From: Pedobacter kyonggii
Lineage (GTDB): Bacteria; Bacteroidota; Bacteroidia; Sphingobacteriales; Sphingobacteriaceae
Assembly: GCF_004310665.1 (NCBI RefSeq)
Contig: NZ_SIXF01000027.1
Span: forward strand, 1-64,000
Reading direction: 5' to 3'
DNA length: 64,000 nucleotides
Part shown: positions 56,850 to 64,000 of the stretch, piece after piece
Layout of the letters: each line of letters begins with the position of its first letter
Position numbering within the stretch: position 1 is the stretch's first letter
The notes under the pieces: generated by a model
The model's database searches: none
The model's input: only the letters and a program-made list of their open reading frames with translations
Told to the model about the DNA's origin: nothing
Program-made: the position numbers and the translations under genes

Positions 56850-58199
56850 ATGAAAAAAAGCTACTCACTCCTACTTCTTTTTACCATAAGTTTATCGCTA
56901 CAGGCACAAGTTGTGGTTAACCGAAATCAGGATATTGATAAAATGGTTAAGGCTGTAAACCAGGATTCGCTAAAATCATATATCAGTAAAATGGTTTCTT
57001 TCGGAACAAGAAATACGCTTAGTGATATTAAAAGTAAAACAAAAGGAATTGGAGCTGCCAGAAATTGGGTCGTAAATAAGTTTAATCATTTTGCCAAGCA
57101 AAGTGATGGCAGGCTTACTGCATATCTGGATACCATTACATTTAAACCCGATGGTAAAAGAATAGATCAGCCTACACTTTTGGGCAATGCTGTAGCCGTG
57201 CTAAAAGGTACTAATGCAAACGACAAACGTGTTTATGTGGTGAGCGGACACCTCGATAGCCGGGTTACCGATGTAATGAACAGAACCAGTGATGCACCTG
57301 GCGCCAATGATGATGGTAGTGGCGTTGCGGGCGTAATTGAGGCTGCGAGAATTATGAGTCAATATAAATTTTCTGCCACCATAATTTTTGTAGCCGTAAG
57401 CGGTGAAGAACAATCGTTATTAGGCTCTGGTTTTATGGCTGCAAAAGCAAAAAAAGAAAACTGGGCTGTAGATGCCATGTTAAATAATGATATGATTGGC
57501 AACAACAACAGTAGCGAAACACAAATCATCGATAATACCAGGCTCCGTGTATTTAGTGAGGGTTTACCCAGCTTCGATCTGGATAAAAATGCGAAGAGCA
57601 TCCATCAGTTTGGCTTAGAGAACGATGGTAAAAGCCGTCAGTTGGCACGATATGTTAAAGAAATAGGCGAGCGTTATGTAGATCAGTTAGAAGTTAAATT
57701 AATTTACAGGAACGATAGATTTCTCCGTGGCGGAGACCATACCCCATTCGTAGAAAATGGATTTACAGCGGTGCGCATAACTGAAATGAACGAAAACTTC
57801 GATCACCAGCACCAAGACCCTAGAACTGAGAAAGGCGTTAGGTATGGCGATCTTCAGGAATTTATGGATTTCGAGTATCTGCGTAAAAACACAGGTGTAA
57901 ACATTGCGGTGCTGGCCAATCTTGCGAAAGCCCCATCTTCTCCTACCGAAGTAAAAGTGGATGTAAAAAACTTAAGCAATTCTACTTATTTATATTGGAA
58001 AGCACCGGTTAATGGCACAGTAAAAGGTTATTATGTATTGATGCGCGAAACTAGTAGCCCGGTTTGGGAAAAGAAATTTTTTACCTCTTCAACCGAATTG
58101 AGATTACCCTACAGTAAAGACAATTATTTATTTGCAGTACAAAGCGTTGGGAATGATGACAATGAGAGTTTACCTGTGGTACCAGGCATTGGCCGGTAA
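56850..58199 (+). CDS. M28-family zinc aminopeptidase
   Basis: A 449-residue secreted peptidase with signal peptide MKKSYSLLLLFTISLSLQAQ. All five expected metal ligands of M28 are visible: SGHLDSR (His), GANDDGSG (bridging Asp), SGEEQSL (catalytic and ligand Glu), NNDMIG (Asp) and GGDHTPF (His). After about residue 370 a fibronectin type III-like domain (SSPTEVKVDVKNLSNSTYLYWKAP) completes the protein. It probably degrades exported or dietary peptides in the periplasm or outside the cell. Confidence 0.93.
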   Translation: MKKSYSLLLLFTISLSLQAQVVVNRNQDIDKMVKAVNQDSLKSYISKMVSFGTRNTLSDIKSKTKGIGAARNWVVNKFNHFAKQSDGRLTAYLDTITFKPDGKRIDQPTLLGNAVAVLKGTNANDKRVYVVSGHLDSRVTDVMNRTSDAPGANDDGSGVAGVIEAARIMSQYKFSATIIFVAVSGEEQSLLGSGFMAAKAKKENWAVDAMLNNDMIGNNNSSETQIIDNTRLRVFSEGLPSFDLDKNAKSIHQFGLENDGKSRQLARYVKEIGERYVDQLEVKLIYRNDRFLRGGDHTPFVENGFTAVRITEMNENFDHQHQDPRTEKGVRYGDLQEFMDFEYLRKNTGVNIAVLANLAKAPSSPTEVKVDVKNLSNSTYLYWKAPVNGTVKGYYVLMRETSSPVWEKKFFTSSTELRLPYSKDNYLFAVQSVGNDDNESLPVVPGIGR

Positions 58200-58243
58200 T
58201 AAAACATTTAGAATTTTCCATTGTTTAAACTCAAATTTATAAT

Positions 58244-58717
58244 ATGAAATTTAAACCGGTAGCTTTTGTTATCAATATTGCCATCACATTGGGTGTTAGT
58301 GCCCTTGGTTCGTGGGCAACGATTCAATCTGTTAAAACATGGTATCGTACAATAAATAAACCTTCTTTCAATCCGCCTGACTGGCTTTTTGGACCTGTTT
58401 GGACTACACTTTATGTACTTATTGGCATTGCGGCCTATCTGGTATGGGTAAGGCGCGATAAAATTATTCATTTCCCACGGACAGTGGCCATTTACCTTAT
58501 TCAGTTAATTTTAAATTTAGCCTGGTCATTTATTTTCTTTTACCTGCATGAGATAGGATTTGCCCTGGCCGAAATTATACTGTTGCTAATTATTATTGCA
58601 ATTAATGGTTTAGTTTTTTATAAAATAAATAAATGGGCAGGACTGATTTTTATTCCCTATTTCCTTTGGGTAAGTTTTGCCACAATTTTAACTTATAACA
58701 TTTTCATGTTGAACTAA
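58244..58717 (+). CDS. tspO: TspO/MBR family membrane protein
   Basis: A 157-residue five-helix membrane protein with the family's conserved blocks: WYRTINKPSFNPPDWLFGPVW, LYVLIGIAAYLVW, LILNLAWSFIFF and FIPYFLWVSFATIL. TspO proteins bind porphyrins and are linked to tetrapyrrole or stress responses in bacteria. Length and motif spacing match the family. It lies between the M28 peptidase and the patatin gene with no evident functional link. Confidence 0.95.
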   Translation: MKFKPVAFVINIAITLGVSALGSWATIQSVKTWYRTINKPSFNPPDWLFGPVWTTLYVLIGIAAYLVWVRRDKIIHFPRTVAIYLIQLILNLAWSFIFFYLHEIGFALAEIILLLIIIAINGLVFYKINKWAGLIFIPYFLWVSFATILTYNIFMLN

Positions 58718-58744
58718 TTTAAAAGAAAACCCCTATTTTTAAGG

Positions 58745-61063
58745 GTGGTAACTTTTAAAAGATTTTTGCTGATCCTCTTCGTACTGTGCTGTAACCAATT
58801 GCGGGCGCAAAAGGTTGGCCTTGTGTTTAGCGGAGGTGGCGCTAAAGGATTGGCGCACATTGGCACATTAAAGGCTTTAGAAGAAAACCACATTCCTATC
58901 GATTACATTACCGGCACATCGATGGGTGGCATTGTTGGCGCCATGTACGCCGCAGGTTATAGCCCCGCACAGATCGAAAAAATTGCTTTAAGCAACGACT
59001 TTCAAAATTGGGTAAATGGACGATACACCAGCGATTATACCTATTATTTTCAGAAAAATGCGCCCAATGCCTCTATGCTCACTGCAAAAGTGGCTATTGA
59101 TACAGGTTTTCACTTCAATTTCCGCTCTAACCTAATTAATGATATCCCATTAAATTTTGCTTTTCTCGAGCTCTTTTCGCAGGCTTCAGCCGTTTCTAAA
59201 GACAATTTCGATAATCTTTTTGTTCCCTATCGATGTATGGTTGCAGATGTGCTTTCGCAAAAAAGTATCACAGTAAGCAAGGGAAGTTTAGCAGAAGCAG
59301 TAAGGGCAACCATGACGGTTCCGATTATCTACCGGCCCATTAAACTGGATGGAAAGTATGTTTTTGATGGAGGGCTTTACAATAATTTCCCTGCTGATGT
59401 AATGGAAAGAGACTTTAAACCTGATTATGTGATCGGTGCCAATGTTTCTTCAAAAACCTATAACGAATACCCTAAAAACATCGACGATCGTTTAATGAAC
59501 CGCTTTTTGGTATACATGTTTCTATCCAAATCAGATTCTACCATGATCGGAAAAAACGGTGTATACATCCAGCCCAATCTGGCTACTTATAGCGTAACTA
59601 ATTTTGCGCCCGTAGAAGAGCTGATTAAAAAAGGCTATGATGCAACAATAGCCGATATGCCAAGGATTAAAGCCTTAATCAGCAAAAGAGTGAGCGATGA
59701 AGAACTGGCAAAAAGAAGGGAAAAATTTAATGCGAAAAAGCCAGATCTAAAATTCAGCAACATCATCGTAACCGGTGTAAACAGTCAGCAGAAAAAATAT
59801 GTAGAAAGGCTTTTCAAAAGCGATAAAGTTACTTTTAACCTGCAAGATATTAAACGGGGGTATTACAAACTGGTTGCCGACCAAACTTTCGAAACCGTAT
59901 ATCCTAAAATTTCTTATCAGGCAGCAACAGACAGTTATACTTTTGAGGTGGTGGCACAGCCGAAAAAAAGCTTTAAACTCGAATTGGGCGGCAATATATC
60001 TACAAGGCCAATCAGCAATGTTTTTTTGGGTGCCCAGTACAATTACCTTAACCGAAAATCGTATACTTTTGGAACCAGCTTTTACTCTGGCCGCTTTTAC
60101 GAATCGGTACAGGTTAATGGCCGGGTAGATTATCCAACCAGACTACCCTTGTTTCTGGCCGCGGAGTTAACCTATAATCACTGGAATTTTTATAATACAA
60201 GCCAGATATTTATCGAAAACCCACGCCCCATTTACATCGAACAATCAGACCGCAAGATTGACCTTATGATGGGAGTGCCTTTAAATTATAATACCAAAAT
60301 TGTTCTCCACGCTACATTCATTAACAACAACGACCGTTACAGTCCAAATAATACTTTTGCCGTCGGCGATTTATTAGACCAAACCATATTTAATGGTTTC
60401 AGGGGCTCGTTAAACTTCGAAAAAAATTCGCTGAACAGAAAACAATATGCCACCAATGGCCAAAGCTTTTCGTTAAGTTTTAATTACACTACCGGTCGCG
60501 AAAATTATAATCCGGGCAATATTTTCCGCAACACCCCAGGTTTTGTTAAAATTCCGGGCAGTAGCCGGTTACATCATTGGGGCAGCATTAAACTCACCCA
60601 GGAAAACTACTTTTTACACCTTAAAAAATATACTTTGGGCTATATTATAGAAGGTGTTATTTCGAACCAACCCTTATTTAGCAACTATTATGCAACACTT
60701 TTAACCGCTCCGGCCTTTTACCCGCTGCAAGATAGCCGCTCGTTATTTCTTGATAAGTTTAGAGCAACCACCTATGCAGCTGGCGGAATAAAAAACATTT
60801 ATAATTTTAAAAAAAATCTAGACTTTAGATTAGAAGGTTATTTATTTTTACCCCATAAAGAGTTTGAGCGGAATAACTTTCAGGATGTCGATTATGCAAA
60901 GGCCATTACAAAAATACGCTATGCGGGTACCGCAGGCTTGGTTTATCACTCACCGCTCGGCCCTGTAAGCTTGAGTTATAATTTATATAATGATGCAGTT
61001 AAAAGAAATGGTGTATTATTGCATATCGGTTATTTAATTTACAATAAACGTTCTATCGAATGA
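58745..61063 (+). CDS. Patatin-like phospholipase with outer-membrane barrel
   Basis: A 772-residue exported protein starting at GTG 58745; the signal peptide ends QLRAQ. The patatin domain (about residues 25-310) has GGGAKGLAHIG as the oxyanion loop, GTSMGG with the nucleophile Ser, and DGGLYNNFP with the catalytic Asp. A POTRA-like segment (about 335-405) and a BamA-type beta-barrel C-terminus follow. This resembles the PlpD/type Vd layout and the patatin-barrel proteins common in Bacteroidota. It may act on membrane lipids at the surface. Its stop overlaps the next start by 4 bp. Confidence 0.93.
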   Translation: MVTFKRFLLILFVLCCNQLRAQKVGLVFSGGGAKGLAHIGTLKALEENHIPIDYITGTSMGGIVGAMYAAGYSPAQIEKIALSNDFQNWVNGRYTSDYTYYFQKNAPNASMLTAKVAIDTGFHFNFRSNLINDIPLNFAFLELFSQASAVSKDNFDNLFVPYRCMVADVLSQKSITVSKGSLAEAVRATMTVPIIYRPIKLDGKYVFDGGLYNNFPADVMERDFKPDYVIGANVSSKTYNEYPKNIDDRLMNRFLVYMFLSKSDSTMIGKNGVYIQPNLATYSVTNFAPVEELIKKGYDATIADMPRIKALISKRVSDEELAKRREKFNAKKPDLKFSNIIVTGVNSQQKKYVERLFKSDKVTFNLQDIKRGYYKLVADQTFETVYPKISYQAATDSYTFEVVAQPKKSFKLELGGNISTRPISNVFLGAQYNYLNRKSYTFGTSFYSGRFYESVQVNGRVDYPTRLPLFLAAELTYNHWNFYNTSQIFIENPRPIYIEQSDRKIDLMMGVPLNYNTKIVLHATFINNNDRYSPNNTFAVGDLLDQTIFNGFRGSLNFEKNSLNRKQYATNGQSFSLSFNYTTGRENYNPGNIFRNTPGFVKIPGSSRLHHWGSIKLTQENYFLHLKKYTLGYIIEGVISNQPLFSNYYATLLTAPAFYPLQDSRSLFLDKFRATTYAAGGIKNIYNFKKNLDFRLEGYLFLPHKEFERNNFQDVDYAKAITKIRYAGTAGLVYHSPLGPVSLSYNLYNDAVKRNGVLLHIGYLIYNKRSIE

Positions 61064-61590
61064 AACGAATCTTACTCTTGCTTTCGCTGTGTTTAATCGG
61101 GTTTTTCAGCCATGCACAAACCGCAGCAATCAATAATTTTCTGGTAAAAGAAAATTTGCTTAAAAACAATAAACTGGCCATAATAGCCGCCGATTCATCA
61201 AACAACCCCAACGAAAATATAAACGGAACATATACCTTTAGTGTAAGTGGTTTTACACAGGTATTAAAATTTAACGATGGCATAGCCGTGCTACCTTTAC
61301 CAATCGATAAATCTACCTTCGTTTACATCAAACATCAAAACGACTCCGGCACCCACAGCAAACTGGTGTATGTGTATAAAAAAGATACTGATTTAAGTCC
61401 GTATCCCATAAATAGCTTATGGCTTTTCATTATTCCTATTATACTGGTTATTATTGCCTTTGCTTTCCGCAAACTGATCATATTTGTAGTAATTGTATTT
61501 CTGGTATTTGTATATTTTAACCACAGTAATGGCTTAAACCTTTCTACCTTTTTCGAAAGTATATTCGATGGATTAAAGAACCTCGTCTGA
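61060..61590 (+). CDS. Small exported membrane protein of unknown function
   Basis: A 176-residue protein with signal peptide ending FSHAQ, a roughly 90-residue exported part predicted to be beta-rich (GTYTFSVSGFTQVLKF, FVYIKHQND), and one or two transmembrane segments at about 122-155, followed by a short tail. I do not recognise a family. The ATGA overlap with the patatin gene points to coupled expression, so it may be a partner or anchoring subunit of that protein. Confidence 0.7.
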   Translation: MKRILLLLSLCLIGFFSHAQTAAINNFLVKENLLKNNKLAIIAADSSNNPNENINGTYTFSVSGFTQVLKFNDGIAVLPLPIDKSTFVYIKHQNDSGTHSKLVYVYKKDTDLSPYPINSLWLFIIPIILVIIAFAFRKLIIFVVIVFLVFVYFNHSNGLNLSTFFESIFDGLKNLV

Positions 61591-61606
61591 TTTTCCTAGC
61601 TAAAAT

Positions 61607-61713
61607 CGTCATTGCGAGGCACGAAGCAATCTTACTACTATGGGCTGAACTTCGCAAATAAATAAGACAATCCTAGCGATTGCTTTAAGATTGCTTCGTG
61701 CCTCGCAATGACG
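61607..61713. repeat. 28-bp perfect inverted repeat element
   Basis: CGTCATTGCGAGGCACGAAG... at 61607-61634 is matched exactly on the opposite strand at 61686-61713, with 51 nt between the arms. It is a long hairpin of the type often seen in intergenic regions of Sphingobacteriaceae. The related, imperfect sequence at 7016-7049 belongs to the same family. Confidence 0.85.
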
Positions 61714-61740
61714 AGAAGCTCATTAAATTTGTTTTTTTTT

Positions 61741-61919
61741 AGAAAAGCAAGGCCTGTGGTGCTTCGGTTATACCAGTCTCGCCCTTTGCTTAATCCCGAT
61801 AGATAAACTGGTAAATAAAAAGCACTTAAATCGGGATAACGCTGTCGGTCGGGTTTATTTTACTACAGATAGCAGCACAGTTGTAGCCTACTAAGCCAAG
61901 GTCGAGGCGAGATGCCGAT
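61741..61919. repeat. ~179-bp direct repeat, copy 1
   Basis: This begins AGAAAAGCAAGGCCTGTGGT and runs to GATGCCGAT. It is nearly identical to the copy at 62114-62291, with a few substitutions and short indels. No open frame in it looks like a protein. It holds internal short palindromes (GGGATTAAG...CTTAAATCGGGAT) and is likely a dispersed non-coding repeat. Confidence 0.85.
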
Positions 61920-62113
61920 TATTTCAATCGGCAGAAGCGGGAGCGGGACTACAGAGAACAATGACTTCTGCAATTGCCTTCCAATAAAAGAAGCTGAAGG
62001 ATATGTTTTTAGCTTTTAAATATTAAAATCATCATCCGAAAGCTATAGGATGCGAGGCTGGACACAAGCGCGAGCCGAAGCAATCTTATGCCATAAATTC
62101 TCTTATTCTTTTT
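61920..62113. other. Spacer between direct repeat copies
   Basis: About 194 bp with no gene. It includes palindrome fragments such as GCCGATTATTTCAATCGGC (61915-61933) and GAAGCAATCTTA near 62080, a short fragment of the inverted repeat at 61607. Confidence 0.5.
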
Positions 62114-62291
62114 AGAAAAGCAAGGCCTGTGGTGCTTCGGTTATACCAGTCCCGCCCTTTGCTTAATCCCGACAGATAAACTGGTAAATAAAAAACACTT
62201 AATCGGGATAACGCTGCCGCTCGGGTTTATTTTACCACAGATAGCAGCACAGCTGTAGCCTCCTAAGCCAAGGTCGAGGCGAGATGCCGAT
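62114..62291. repeat. ~178-bp direct repeat, copy 2
   Basis: This is the second copy of the unit at 61741, in the same orientation with a period of about 373 bp. Differences are scattered (for example CAGTCCC against CAGTCTC, AGCTGTAGCCTCC against AGTTGTAGCCTAC), so the duplication is not very recent. Confidence 0.85.
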
Positions 62292-62390
62292 ATTCGCGCT
62301 CACGCTCGTTCTAAAGAGTGTGAAAATAACAAATCGTTTTTTAACGATTTATCATTGCTGTTTTACTAAAATTTTTAGTAAATTTGATTT

Positions 62391-62960
62391 ATGGAAAATC
62401 TATTTTTAGTGTGTTTAGTCCCTCCTATTTCTGTTGTAGAAGACATAGACGAGATTAGGACATACATTTCAGAGAAATTTAGTGTGCATGAATCATTAAA
62501 ACGGCCTGCACATATCACCTTATACCCGCCCGTAAAACTATCAGCTTACAATGTAGAAGAAAGATTTTTTAAAGCTTTAGCAGATGCTTCTTTCAGTCAC
62601 CCCTTTATACAGGTACTCCGAAACTTCAATTCATTTCTGGAGCATACCTTTTATCTCGACGTTGAACAAAATGAGGGGTTAATGACGCTGGAAAAACAGA
62701 TAACCAAAGCATTACACCCTTTAAAATTGATAGAGAAAAAAGAAAAATTCAATCCACATTTAACTTTGGCATTCAGAGATGTAAAACCACCCATTTTCAA
62801 ACAGATTTCTACCGAATTTAAAGACCGGAAATTTAAACGCGAGTTCCAGGTTTCATCCTTTTCTGTTTACAAGCATACGGATAAAAGATGGCAACCCTTT
62901 AAAGAATTCTCTTTTAAAGATCCAAATACCAAACCTAAGGCATTAAGCCTTTTCGGTTAA
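62391..62960 (+). CDS. 2H phosphoesterase (2'-5' RNA ligase-like)
   Basis: A 189-residue cytoplasmic protein with the two HxT motifs of the LigT/2H family: PAHITLYPP near residue 43 and PHLTLAF near residue 122. These enzymes open or form 2',5'-type or cyclic phosphodiesters in RNA or nucleotides; the cellular substrate is unknown. It converges with the outer-membrane gene with a 1-bp gap, leaving no room for a normal terminator. Confidence 0.88.
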   Translation: MENLFLVCLVPPISVVEDIDEIRTYISEKFSVHESLKRPAHITLYPPVKLSAYNVEERFFKALADASFSHPFIQVLRNFNSFLEHTFYLDVEQNEGLMTLEKQITKALHPLKLIEKKEKFNPHLTLAFRDVKPPIFKQISTEFKDRKFKREFQVSSFSVYKHTDKRWQPFKEFSFKDPNTKPKALSLFG

Positions 62961-62961
62961 T

Positions 62962-64000
62962 TTAGAATGGCATACCAATACCAAAGTTGTACTGTATAAA
63001 ACGATAGGTATCAGGCCCGTGTGTGGAGTTATAGCTATTTTTAAAGTCTCTGGCTCCAGATAAAAATTTGCTGATTACCCATTGGTCTGATCCCAAAAAC
63101 TGAGGGTCTTTAAGTTTCAGTCCCACGTCAAATCTAAAAACAAAATACTGAACATCATACCTTAAACCAACACCTGTACCAATAGCAATTTGCTTAGCCA
63201 ATTTACTAAGCTTAAACACGGTCAATTCATCCAACTCAGGGTATTCAAGTGTAATCGATTCCCCTCTGCGGATATTCCAGATATTACCGGCATCAACAAA
63301 CGCGGCCCCTTTCAAAGTAGCCCCAAAAAATTTTCGGGCAACTGTAAACCTATATTCAAAATTAGTTTCTATCCGTAAAGTACCCAACTGATCTAGCCCA
63401 AAAACTGCCTTTCGCACTTCATCACTGGCAAGCACCTGTCTGTTATAATTACCGGGACCAATCGTTCTGGCCTGCCAGGCCCTCAAGCCGTTAGATCCAC
63501 CGGCGAAAAATTGCTTTTCGAAAGGAATACCCGTTAATATCGAATTACCATAAGCATAGGCTAATCCGGTGTTTAAACGGGCAATAAACTGCCTTTCGCC
63601 ACCCAAATGTTTATACCACCTAATATCCACCTCTGGCCTGGTGTACTGGTTAAAAGGCAAGCCTAATATCTTTGCTGGATCATTGTTTGCCGGATCATGC
63701 TTAGCACCTGTTAGCTTAGATATCCCTTGCAACATATTGCCCGCAATATCCATCCCTGCCCTTAAATAAACAAAAGTTCTCAGCTGGTTTAACTTATCGG
63801 CATTAAGCGTGTAAGTATATTTCATACCCAGTGTTAAATCCTTACGGTCGAGCAGTGAAGAATAATAAAGGTTGTTAAAACGGGTAATTGCATCCACTTT
63901 TGATGTATCAAGGTTACCAAAACGGTACTCAAAATTTAATGGGGTAAAAGAGTGGAGTTTAGACTTGGTTTCAAACCAATCGTAAGTAATGGAATTGATA
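62962..64000 (-). CDS. BamA/TamL-type outer membrane barrel protein (partial, 3' end)
   Basis: The frame is open to the right edge of the window, so the start is beyond it; the GTG at 63897 is internal. The visible ~346 residues are the C-terminal half of an Omp85 beta-barrel: repeated amphipathic strands, GGSNGLRAWQARTIGPGNY (the conserved lid-loop type motif near RxW), FVDAGNIW, GVGLRYDVQYFVFRFDVGLKL and a terminal YNFGIGMPF. It resembles TamL or BamA-like translocation proteins of Bacteroidota, which insert outer-membrane proteins. Confidence 0.87.
   Translation of the reverse strand, partial: INSITYDWFETKSKLHSFTPLNFEYRFGNLDTSKVDAITRFNNLYYSSLLDRKDLTLGMKYTYTLNADKLNQLRTFVYLRAGMDIAGNMLQGISKLTGAKHDPANNDPAKILGLPFNQYTRPEVDIRWYKHLGGERQFIARLNTGLAYAYGNSILTGIPFEKQFFAGGSNGLRAWQARTIGPGNYNRQVLASDEVRKAVFGLDQLGTLRIETNFEYRFTVARKFFGATLKGAAFVDAGNIWNIRRGESITLEYPELDELTVFKLSKLAKQIAIGTGVGLRYDVQYFVFRFDVGLKLKDPQFLGSDQWVISKFLSGARDFKNSYNSTHGPDTYRFIQYNFGIGMPF

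Overview
The window looks like a chromosome segment of a Bacteroidota bacterium, most likely Pedobacter or a close Sphingobacteriaceae relative. This is inferred from the gene families, signal peptides ending in AQ, low-to-moderate GC, weak Shine-Dalgarno sequences, and intergenic palindromic repeats. No species can be named from the sequence alone.

Region 1 (1-32,400) is a pectin-degrading locus aimed mainly at rhamnogalacturonan and arabinan/xylan side chains. A long minus-strand array (22,239 down to 2,413) encodes an MG2-like surface protein, PL11 rhamnogalacturonan lyase, two CE12 acetylesterases, GH2, GH105, GH115, GH31, L-rhamnose mutarotase, GH106 and GH28. Two GH51 arabinofuranosidases and a GH43 follow on the plus strand. 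GH127/146, a SASA esterase and a third CE12-type esterase are on the minus strand. Together they can cut the backbone, deacetylate it, remove unsaturated ends, and release rhamnose, arabinose and glucuronic acid. No SusC/SusD pair and no regulator lie inside the window. A GH39 gene at the left edge is broken at its 5' end. A 20-nt motif with a 10-bp direct repeat precedes two transcription-unit starts in the array.

Region 2 (33,158-51,343) is the most striking part: a nine-gene plus-strand biosynthetic operon. Two giant proteins carry a polyunsaturated-fatty-acid-synthase-like toolkit: (tandem nitronate-monooxygenase/PfaD-like barrels)-KS-AT-ACP-ACP-KR, and KS-AT-DH-PPTase. They are followed by a free ACP, an alpha/beta hydrolase, two GT1 glycosyltransferases, two HxxxD-type acyltransferases and a small membrane protein. 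The simplest reading is an assembly line for a glycosylated and acylated long-chain lipid or polyketide; the product is unknown. A block of repeats bounded by two copies of the same inverted repeat interrupts the operon between the second glycosyltransferase and the first acyltransferase.

Region 3 (51,344-64,000) holds repeat-rich spacers and mostly housekeeping or cell-envelope genes: a PHP-fold secreted protein, an RsbQ-like hydrolase, an M16-like protein without the zinc motif, an M28 peptidase, TspO, a patatin/outer-membrane barrel protein with a small membrane partner, a 2H phosphoesterase, and the 3' part of a BamA/TamL-like gene that runs off the right edge. No rRNA, tRNA, CRISPR array or intact insertion sequence was recognised.
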